Shown here in pieces: positions 1 through 5,703 of a stretch of DNA of 6,891 nt; within the stretch, counting starts at the first letter, position 1, and each line of letters opens with the position of its first letter. The translations under genes and the position numbers were made by a program. The notes below the pieces were generated by a model. That model searched no databases and was not told where the DNA came from. It saw nothing but the letters and a program-made list of their open reading frames with translations. The stretch comes from Burkholderiaceae bacterium. GTDB lineage: Bacteria > Pseudomonadota > Gammaproteobacteria > Burkholderiales > Burkholderiaceae_E. Location of the stretch: NCBI GenBank assembly GCA_019428955.1, contig JAHYJF010000193.1, forward strand, positions 1 through 6,891. Direction: 5' to 3'.

Positions 1-1
1 C

Positions 2-1417
2 GGCTTCTCGCTACCCGCGCTCGATACCCCACTGGTCGCTCTCAAGGAGCGCTTCTACCTTTCCAAGCCCGAGCACCTGCAGCGCATGATGGAGCGCAGC
101 GAGCCCTACCTGTACTACATCGTCGACGAGATCGAAAAGCGCGGCATGCCCACGGAGATCGCCCTGCTCCCCTTCGTGGAAAGCGCCATGAACCCCAGGG
201 CCCTGTCATCTGCCAAGGCCGCGGGACTGTGGCAATTCATCCCGTCAACGGGCAAGACCTACAACCTGAGCCAGAACTGGTGGGTCGACAATCGCCGTGA
301 CGTCGTCAAGTCGACGCAGGCGGCACTCGACTACCTGCAAAAGATTTATGAGATGCACAACAACGACTGGTTTCTGGCGTTGGCGTCATACAACTGGGGT
401 GAAGGGGCCGTGGGCCGCGCGGTCAAGCGCAACCAGGCCAAGGGTCTGGCGGCCGGCTATCTTGACCTCAAGATGCCGACCGAGACGCGCCACTATGTTC
501 CCAAGCTGATCGCCCTCAAGCACCTGATCCAGCATGCCGACGAAATCGGCCTGGCACTGCCTGATTTCCCTGATCGGCCGTATTTCGCGGTCATCGAGAA
601 GACCCGACCGATCGACCTGAAACTGGCGGCCAAGTTCGCCGCCATGAGCGTCGATGAATTCGTGGCACTCAATCCAGCGCATAACCGGCCGGTCATTTCG
701 GCAACCAAGAACAACCAGATCAAGCTGCGCGCCGACCGGGTCGACGATTTCCTGGCCGCGATCGAACGTCACAGTGAGGAAAACCGGATCTTCGCGACCT
801 GGCAGCCACACACGCTCGCGGCCAACGAAACGCTCGCCACCGTGGCGTCGCGGGGCGGGGTCTCGGAGCCCGAACTGCGCCACGCCAACAGCCTTGGCGC
901 CAGACAGCACATCCTGCCCGGTACCCGGATACTGGCGCCGCAGAAGGCGGTGACCGACGAATCGCCGGTGGAGAATTTCGTTGCCCCGCGAGTCTACGAG
1001 CAGGTATCCAAGGCACCACTCTACTACAAGGTGCGCAAGCGCGACACGCTCGCCTCGATCGCGCGGCGTTACCGGATTTCCGAAGCCACGCTCGCCTCGC
1101 TCAACGACCTCGGCAAGGGAATCCGCAGCGGCATGCGACTGCTGGTGCGCCGCGGCGGAACCCAGACCATGCTCACCGACGAGAACGGCAAGCAACGCGT
1201 AGTCACTTCGTCTTCCCCGGCCAAGGCCAAGATCAGGATCGCGAGCAAGAAACGAGGCGGCGCACGCGTCAGTACGCTGATCTCGGACCAAGCCCCTACC
1301 AGCAAGAAACCCGGCGTCGAAACGAGTGCCGCCAACACCCGGGAATTCGCCGCCAAGATCCGGCCAGTCTCGCTCCACCCGAAGAGCGGACCCGAGCGGC
1401 GCAGTCCGACCACCTGA
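2..1417 (+). CDS. mltD: MltD-type membrane-bound lytic murein transglycosylase with two LysM regions (5' end missing)
   Basis: The reading frame is open from the window edge, so the N-terminus, including any signal peptide or lipobox, is not visible; 471 residues are seen. Family members cleave the MurNAc-GlcNAc bond of peptidoglycan in the periplasm, forming 1,6-anhydro-MurNAc. The SLT domain lies at about visible residues 48-170. It has the catalytic Glu60 in VESAMNP, the GLWQF motif (75-79), ALASYNWGEG (126-135) and ETRHYVPK (161-168), all hallmarks of the MltD branch. Two peptidoglycan-binding LysM regions follow: a degenerate one at about 266-313 and a clearer one at about 340-383 (YYKVRKRDTLASIARRY). 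A Lys/Arg/Ser-rich tail of about 88 residues, probably disordered, ends the protein. An internal ATG at 86 is not the real start, because conserved family sequence (FYLSKPEHLQRM) continues upstream of it. The gene runs in the same direction as fabI, 136 bp ahead of it, with no visible functional link. Confidence 0.93.
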   Translation, partial: GFSLPALDTPLVALKERFYLSKPEHLQRMMERSEPYLYYIVDEIEKRGMPTEIALLPFVESAMNPRALSSAKAAGLWQFIPSTGKTYNLSQNWWVDNRRDVVKSTQAALDYLQKIYEMHNNDWFLALASYNWGEGAVGRAVKRNQAKGLAAGYLDLKMPTETRHYVPKLIALKHLIQHADEIGLALPDFPDRPYFAVIEKTRPIDLKLAAKFAAMSVDEFVALNPAHNRPVISATKNNQIKLRADRVDDFLAAIERHSEENRIFATWQPHTLAANETLATVASRGGVSEPELRHANSLGARQHILPGTRILAPQKAVTDESPVENFVAPRVYEQVSKAPLYYKVRKRDTLASIARRYRISEATLASLNDLGKGIRSGMRLLVRRGGTQTMLTDENGKQRVVTSSSPAKAKIRIASKKRGGARVSTLISDQAPTSKKPGVETSAANTREFAAKIRPVSLHPKSGPERRSPTT

Positions 1418-1444
1418 GAGCCGGTTTCGTCGTGTTGGGCAAGA

Positions 1445-1466
1445 TTTGTGTTGCGTGCGACACAAA
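1445..1466. repeat. Inverted repeat between mltD and fabI
   Basis: TTTGTGT (1445-1451) and ACACAAA (1460-1466) form a perfect 7-bp inverted repeat around an 8-base centre. It lies 28 bp after the mltD stop and 87 bp before the fabI start. It could be a weak transcription stop for mltD (there is no T-tract after it) or a protein-binding operator for fabI. I cannot assign a regulator. The rest of this 136-bp gap (1418-1553) shows no convincing -35/-10 pair. Confidence 0.4.
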
Positions 1467-1553
1467 CCAACGCCTGATCATCGCTGCAATCATGTTCAGC
1501 CGCTGGGCCGTGCGAGAATCTCGTGTGACCAGGAATCAATTGGAGACTAGCGA

Positions 1554-2345
1554 ATGGGATTTCTCGACGGCAAGCGCATCCTGATTACCGGATTGCTATC
1601 GAATCGCTCTATCGCCTATGGGGTCGCCAAGGCCTGCCGTCAACAGGGTGCCGAACTGGCTTTCACCTACCAATCCGAGCGGTTTCGCGAGCGGGTCGCG
1701 GAAATGGCTGCCGGTCTCGACTCGACGCTGGTCTTTCCCTGCGACGTCACTGAAGACGGGCAGATCACCGAGATCTTCAGCGCACTGGGCAAATCCTGGG
1801 ATGGCCTCGACGGACTGGTTCACGCGATTGCCTACGCGCCGCGCGAGGCTCTCGCCGGGGAATTCCTCGAGGGTCTCGACCGCGAAGCTTTCCGCGCGGC
1901 TCACGACATATCTTCCTACAGTTTCGTCGCGCTGACCAAGGCTGCCCTGCCGATGATGGCGGGGCGCAACGCTTCGCTGCTGACGATGAGCTACCTGGGC
2001 GCGGGCATGGTCCTGCCCCACTACAACGTGATGGGCCTGGCCAAGGCCAGCCTCGAGTCGGCCGTGCGCTACCTCGCCGATAATCTCGGTCCGCAGGGGA
2101 TCAGGGTCAACGGCATTTCTGCCGGGCCGATCCGGACCCTGGCCGCGGCCGGCATCAAGGACTTCGGCAAGATCTTCTCGTTTGTCGAACGCAATGCACC
2201 GCTGCGGCGCAACGTGACTATCGAGGATGTCGGCAACGTTGCCGCGTTCCTGCTTTCTGATCTCGCGGCCGGCGTCACCGGCGAAATCACCATGGTCGAT
2301 GGTGGCTTCAGCCGGGTGATCGGGGGAATGGCCGAGTTGGCTTGA
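1554..2345 (+). CDS. fabI: Enoyl-[acyl-carrier-protein] reductase (NADH), FabI
   Basis: FabI carries out the last reduction of each fatty acid elongation cycle, turning trans-2-enoyl-ACP into acyl-ACP with NADH in the cytoplasm. The 263 residues match the usual FabI length (E. coli 262) and align almost without gaps from memory. Visible are the FabI-type cofactor motif ITGLLSNRSIAYG (11-23), CDV (63-65), HDISSYSF (117-124), and the catalytic set Tyr147, Tyr157 and Lys164 in SYLGA...YNVMGLAKASLE. SAGPIRTLAAAGIKDF (189-204) and the C-terminal VDGGFS (248-253) also fit. The ATG has a good Shine-Dalgarno (GGAG, 1542-1545, 8 bases upstream). Residue 93, Gly in E. coli, is Ala here (HAIAYAP), a natural variation seen in other FabI proteins. 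The gene ends 17 bp from the convergent senA end. Being essential housekeeping, it is unlikely to belong to the selenium block. Confidence 0.97.
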   Translation: MGFLDGKRILITGLLSNRSIAYGVAKACRQQGAELAFTYQSERFRERVAEMAAGLDSTLVFPCDVTEDGQITEIFSALGKSWDGLDGLVHAIAYAPREALAGEFLEGLDREAFRAAHDISSYSFVALTKAALPMMAGRNASLLTMSYLGAGMVLPHYNVMGLAKASLESAVRYLADNLGPQGIRVNGISAGPIRTLAAAGIKDFGKIFSFVERNAPLRRNVTIEDVGNVAAFLLSDLAAGVTGEITMVDGGFSRVIGGMAELA

Positions 2346-2362
2346 ACCATCGCCGCGCCCCC

Positions 2363-3517
2363 TCAGGCGTCGGTGCAACTGCGAAAGCCCACAAAGATGT
2401 CGCCGCGATCGGGCAGGTAGAAATTCCTGAAACGCTCGTCGACCATCCCGCGCGGGGTTGCGAAAGAGCCACCGCGAACGGCCCGATGGTCGCCAAACCA
2501 CGGCGCCGAATATTGCTCGTAGGGATCGGGTGAGAAACCCGGATAGGGTTCGAACGCACTGGAGGTCCACTCCCAGACCCGGTCGCCCCACTCGAAGTCG
2601 GCCTGGGTACGCGCCGCCATTTCCCATTCCCTCTCGTCAGGCAGACGCCGTCCGGCCCAACGACACCAGGCCTCGGCTTCATGAGCGTCGACGTGGATTA
2701 CCGGGGCATCAGGATCGATCTGGAGCCAGTGCTCGAAGCGTCGCGCGTAGACCTTGTCGCCAACCATGCGCCAGTAACGCGGCAGTTCACGGCCCGCCGC
2801 CTGCAGCGCGGCATAAGCCTCAGGGTTCCACCAGCGCGGTTCACGGTAACCCCCGGCGGCGACGAAGGCGAGGAATTGGCCGTTGCTGACCGGCCGCGCC
2901 GCGATCCGATACGGGGCGAGTTCTGCCGGGTGGTTCCACTTCTCGTTGTCGAAGCAAAAACCATCGCCAGGACGGGCGCCGAACTCGGCCTTGCCGCCGG
3001 GCACCACGAGGTCCGGCGACCCACCGCCCGGGGCCACGATCGGCGTCGGATGCAGTGGCGCACGGTAGGACAGCGTTTGCCACGTATAGGTGAGCGCCTC
3101 GACGTGCATCATCTCGTGGAACAGCGCAAGCCGGAAGAAATACAATCCGTCATCGGTCTCCGGGGCGATAGCAAGCGCTGCCAGGGAGGCATCGAGCACG
3201 TCGCGCAGATAGGCTTCGGTTGCGGCCAGCCGCGGCAGGTCGAGATCCCAGCGCGTTTCGTGCGCCACCGCGGCCGAATCGAAGACCCGGTCGCTGCCTG
3301 CCAGGAGAGAGCCGTTCGCCAGTACGCCATCGCGGGCGCGCAGGCACCAGCGCTCCTGGAACCAGGCAACGTGCCCGATCTCCCAGAGAGGTGGATTGAT
3401 CGTCGCCAGACGGGGCACGCGCCACTGCGCGTCATCGAGCGTTTCGACCATACGCAAGGTCTTGACCCGTACGGCGGCCAGCGCCGCGGCAAGTTCCAAA
3501 CGGCCAGCTGAGCGCAC
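2363..3517 (-). CDS. senA: Selenoneine synthase SenA (EgtB-like non-heme iron enzyme)
   Basis: In the described pathway SenA forms the C-Se bond between hercynine and a 1-selenosugar, using Fe(II) and O2 in the cytoplasm. The 384 residues show the EgtB-type two-domain plan. An N-terminal DinB-like domain (about 10-155) carries the three-His iron site: His49 in WEIGHVAWF, and His134 and His138 in FHEMMHVEA. The C-terminal FGE-sulfatase/formylglycine-enzyme-like domain (about 170-382) has PVSNGQFLAF, RRLPDEREWEMAA (290-302), VWEWTSSAFEPYPGF (314-328), VRGGSFAT and the closing RNFYLPDRGDIFVGFRSC. The start is GTG, chosen because AGGGAG lies 8 bases upstream on the minus strand and little room remains before senB. 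Family evidence alone would leave EgtB (ergothioneine) or OvoA-like roles open. The divergent neighbours, a SenB-like glycosyltransferase and selD, make SenA the best call. Its 3' end converges on fabI across 17 bp. Confidence 0.88.
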   Translation of the reverse strand: MRSAGRLELAAALAAVRVKTLRMVETLDDAQWRVPRLATINPPLWEIGHVAWFQERWCLRARDGVLANGSLLAGSDRVFDSAAVAHETRWDLDLPRLAATEAYLRDVLDASLAALAIAPETDDGLYFFRLALFHEMMHVEALTYTWQTLSYRAPLHPTPIVAPGGGSPDLVVPGGKAEFGARPGDGFCFDNEKWNHPAELAPYRIAARPVSNGQFLAFVAAGGYREPRWWNPEAYAALQAAGRELPRYWRMVGDKVYARRFEHWLQIDPDAPVIHVDAHEAEAWCRWAGRRLPDEREWEMAARTQADFEWGDRVWEWTSSAFEPYPGFSPDPYEQYSAPWFGDHRAVRGGSFATPRGMVDERFRNFYLPDRGDIFVGFRSCTDA

Positions 3518-3525
3518 TGCTCGGT

Positions 3526-3531
3526 CTCCCT
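3526..3531 (-). promoter_or_regulatory. senA ribosome binding site
   Basis: On the minus strand this reads AGGGAG, 8 bases before the GTG at 3517-3515. It is a strong Shine-Dalgarno match and decides the GTG as the senA start over the next in-frame ATG, 22 codons further in. Confidence 0.65.
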
Positions 3532-3535
3532 GGTC

Positions 3536-3541
3536 TATAGT
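3536..3541 (+). promoter_or_regulatory. Possible -10 element for senB-selD in the divergent gap
   Basis: TATAGT resembles a sigma-70 -10 box and would give a leader of about 40 bases before the senB GTG at 3588. It sits in the palindrome CTATAG (3535-3540), so a similar hexamer reads on the other strand, but there it is too close to the senA ribosome site to work well. No good -35 hexamer lies at the usual distance. The 70-bp gap (3518-3587) must hold, or lie beside, the promoters of both transcripts. This is a weak candidate only. Confidence 0.2.
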
Positions 3542-3587
3542 GTGTCTCCCTCGACTCTACCAGCACGCCAGCCAGGCGCAACCCGCA

Positions 3588-4589
3588 GTGAAGCCACCAA
3601 TCGTCATTATCTCCCCGGCACTGGCCGACGCGAACAACGGCAACTGGCAGACCGCAAGGCGATGGGCGAGCTTTCTGCGCCACCAGGCGCGCGTCAGCGT
3701 GGCACGAACCTGGGACGGCTCGGCGTGCGCGGCGATGATTGCGCTGCATGCCCGGCGCTCGGCCGATTCGATTGCCCGCTATGCCGCCAGCGGCAGCGGC
3801 GGACTCGGAGTAGTGCTCACCGGCACCGATCTCTATCGCGACATCCGCGGCGACGCGAGCGCCCAGCGCTCGCTGGAGCTGGCCGACCGCCTGGTGGTGC
3901 TCCAGCCCTCGGGCCTTGACGAACTCTCGGCGCGCCATCGCGCCAAGGCCGTCGTCATCGTGCAGTCTGCCCCGGCCTTGCGCGCCGGCCGGCCGCGGCA
4001 GCGGACCTTCGACCTGTTGCTGGTCGCTCACTTGCGCGCCGAGAAGGATCCGATGACCGCGGCGCGCGCGCTCGCCAGGCTCGAAGACCCGACGCTGCGC
4101 CTGGTCCACATCGGCGCAATAGGGGATCGCTCAGGCGGGTCGGCCGGAAACAGTGTCGGAGCTGACTTCGTGGCGGCCGCCGGCCGCGACCCAAGGATCG
4201 AGCTGCACGGTGCCCTGCCTCACGCCGCCACGCGCCAGCTGATCAAGCGCGCTCGCATCCTGCTGCTGCCCTCAAGGATGGAAGGCGGCGCCAACGTGAT
4301 CGTCGAGGCGGTGCGAAGCGGAGTGCCGGTGATCGCGTCACGAATCGGCGGCTCGGTCGGTCTGCTGGGCGCCGATTATCCCGGCCTGTTCCCGGTCGGC
4401 GACGATGCGGCGCTCGCAGAACTGATCTGGCGGACGCGCAACGAAGCTGGTTTTCTCGCCGGGTTGCGCCGGCACTGCGAGCAGCGCGGCGCGCTCTTTG
4501 ACCCTGAGCGCGAGCGGGATGCGGTGCGCGCGCTGGCGCATAATTTAGTGTTCGTGCATCACGCCTCGTCCCAGGAGCAAGAACAATAA
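3588..4589 (+). CDS. senB: Selenosugar synthase SenB (GT-B glycosyltransferase-like)
   Basis: SenB proteins couple selenophosphate to a sugar from a UDP-sugar such as UDP-GlcNAc, giving a 1-selenosugar that SenA uses as selenium donor. The 333 residues show a GT-B/GT4-type fold. The N-terminal domain has IVIISPALADANNGNWQTA (5-23) and LTGTDLYRDI (77-86). The C-terminal donor domain has LLVAHLRAEKDP (144-155), HGALPHAATRQLIKRA (207-222) and the EX7E motif Glu232...Glu240 in MEGGANVIVEAV, followed by GVPVIASRIGG. No signal peptide or membrane segment is seen, so it is cytoplasmic. The frame is open back to 3396, but that part lies antisense to senA and does not look like family sequence. GTG at 3588 starts the conserved N-terminus, although its ribosome site is weak (AGG at 3574-3576). 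GTG at 3540 is an alternative. The TAA overlaps the selD ATG (TAATG). Alone it could be called a generic GT4 transferase; the senA and selD neighbours settle the role. Confidence 0.87.
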   Translation: MKPPIVIISPALADANNGNWQTARRWASFLRHQARVSVARTWDGSACAAMIALHARRSADSIARYAASGSGGLGVVLTGTDLYRDIRGDASAQRSLELADRLVVLQPSGLDELSARHRAKAVVIVQSAPALRAGRPRQRTFDLLLVAHLRAEKDPMTAARALARLEDPTLRLVHIGAIGDRSGGSAGNSVGADFVAAAGRDPRIELHGALPHAATRQLIKRARILLLPSRMEGGANVIVEAVRSGVPVIASRIGGSVGLLGADYPGLFPVGDDAALAELIWRTRNEAGFLAGLRRHCEQRGALFDPERERDAVRALAHNLVFVHHASSQEQEQ

Positions 4590-5650
4590 TGACCACCACC
4601 AGCGACCTCGCCGGCGCAGTCCGGCTTACCTCGTTCTCGCACGGCGGCGGCTGCGGTTGCAAGATCGCCCCCGGCGTACTGGCCGAAATCCTGCGCGAGA
4701 CCAAGGGCCTGCCCATTCCTCCCGAGTTGCTGGTGGGGATCGAGACCGCCGACGACGCCGCGGTCTATCAGCTCAACGACGAGCAGGCGCTGATCGCAAC
4801 CACCGATTTCTTCATGCCGATCGTCGACGACCCCTACGATTTCGGCCGGATCGCGGCAGCCAACGCGATCTCCGACGTCTACGCGATGGGCGGCAAGCCG
4901 ATCTTCGCGCTGGCGATCGTGGCGATGCCCATCGACCGCCTGCCGGTTGAGACCATTCGCCAGGTGATCGAGGGCGGCAAGTCGATCTGTGCCGAAGCGG
5001 GAATTCCAATCGCGGGTGGGCACACCATCGACTCGGTCGAGCCGATCTACGGCCTGGTGGTCCTGGGCCTGGTCCACCCGAGCAAGATCAAGAAGAATTC
5101 GGGCGCCCGCCCGGGCGACAGGTTGGTGCTGGGCAAACCGCTCGGGGTCGGGATTCTTTCGGCGGCACTCAAGAGAAACGAGCTCGACCCCAAGGGTTAT
5201 GAGGCGCTGATCGCCAACACCACCCGGCTCAACGTTTCCGGTACCGCGCTGTCAGAGCTCACCGGCGTCCACGCGCTGACCGATATCACCGGCTTCGGGA
5301 TTCTCGGCCACACCCTGGAGTTATGCCGCGGCGCCAGACTGACCGCGACGCTGCGCATGGCCGACCTGCCCCTGCTCGCTGGCGTGGCCAAGCTCGCCGC
5401 CGACGGTTTCATAACCGGCGCCTCGGCGCGCAACTGGGCCGGCTACGGGGCCGACGTCGATCTTGGCAGCGCCATCGGCGAGACCGAGCGCGCGCTGCTG
5501 ACCGATCCGCAAACCTCCGGTGGGCTGCTCGTGGCCTGTACGCCGGAAAGCGTCGCTGAGGTGCTCGCCTGCTTCGCGCGCGACGGGTTCGATCGCGCCG
5601 CGGTCATCGGCACCCTCAGTGCCGGTGAGCCACGAGTCCTCGTCGACTGA
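4589..5650 (+). CDS. selD: Selenophosphate synthetase (selenide, water dikinase) SelD
   Basis: SelD makes selenophosphate from selenide, ATP and water, releasing AMP and phosphate, and is the selenium donor for all known specific selenium pathways. The 353 residues match the family length (E. coli 347). The catalytic loop HGGGCGCKI carries Cys22 and Lys25, matching E. coli Cys17 and Lys20, so this is the Cys form and not a selenoprotein. Asp56 (TADDAAVY), Asp96 (NAISDVYAMGGKP) and Asp232 (TDITGFGILGH) fit the Mg-ATP ligands with a constant five-residue offset from E. coli. GGHTIDS (143-149) and DPQTSGGLL (306-314) are also typical. The ATG overlaps the senB stop by one base, with AGGAG at 4573-4577 upstream, so translation is probably coupled to senB. 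This points to supply of selenophosphate for SenB. It may also serve selenocysteine or selenouridine synthesis if selA/selB or mnmH occur elsewhere. The 3' end converges on the acylase gene. Confidence 0.96.
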   Translation: MTTTSDLAGAVRLTSFSHGGGCGCKIAPGVLAEILRETKGLPIPPELLVGIETADDAAVYQLNDEQALIATTDFFMPIVDDPYDFGRIAAANAISDVYAMGGKPIFALAIVAMPIDRLPVETIRQVIEGGKSICAEAGIPIAGGHTIDSVEPIYGLVVLGLVHPSKIKKNSGARPGDRLVLGKPLGVGILSAALKRNELDPKGYEALIANTTRLNVSGTALSELTGVHALTDITGFGILGHTLELCRGARLTATLRMADLPLLAGVAKLAADGFITGASARNWAGYGADVDLGSAIGETERALLTDPQTSGGLLVACTPESVAEVLACFARDGFDRAAVIGTLSAGEPRVLVD

Positions 5651-5664
5651 ATCCGGAGCCGCCT

Positions 5665-5690
5665 GGGGCCGGCAACTGGGCACCGGCCCC
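5665..5690. terminator. GC-rich hairpin between convergent selD and acylase genes
   Basis: GGGGCCGG (5665-5672) and CCGGCCCC (5683-5690) form a perfect 8-bp all-GC stem with a 10-base loop, 14 bp past the selD stop and 13 bp past the end of the facing gene. Its place between two convergent genes suggests a two-way transcription stop. There is no T-tract on either side, so it is not a classic intrinsic terminator. It could also simply stabilise the 3' ends of the transcripts. Confidence 0.5.
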
Positions 5691-5703
5691 CGCGCCTCTC
5701 CGG

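Noticed and set aside
386..1465. 359-codon minus-strand open frame across mltD
   Set aside because: It is antisense to the well-supported SLT and LysM coding region, with no recognisable motif.
1596..2627. 343-codon minus-strand open frame across fabI and the end of senA
   Set aside because: It overlaps two confident genes and its translation shows no protein family feature.
2681..3511. 276-codon plus-strand open frame across senA
   Set aside because: It is fully antisense to senA, which has clear domains and catalytic residues. The frame is Arg/Gly-rich and looks like a high-GC shadow.
2363..3517. Call of EgtB (ergothioneine) or OvoA (ovothiol) for the EgtB-like gene
   Set aside because: No egtD, egtC or methyltransferase domain is nearby, while a SenB-like transferase and selD are adjacent. 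The alternative remains possible but is less likely.
3396..3587. Upstream extension of the senB frame, giving a 397-residue protein from ATG 3396
   Set aside because: It would overlap the senA 5' end by 122 bp in antisense. The added sequence is low-complexity Arg/Ser/Ala and lacks family features, which begin right after GTG 3588.
3432..4109. 225-codon minus-strand open frame across senB
   Set aside because: It is a shadow of the senB reading frame and runs into the divergent gap and the senA start.
4645..4665. Possible in-frame selenocysteine codon in selD
   Set aside because: The catalytic position is a plain Cys codon (TGC) and no TGA interrupts the frame, so no recoding is needed.
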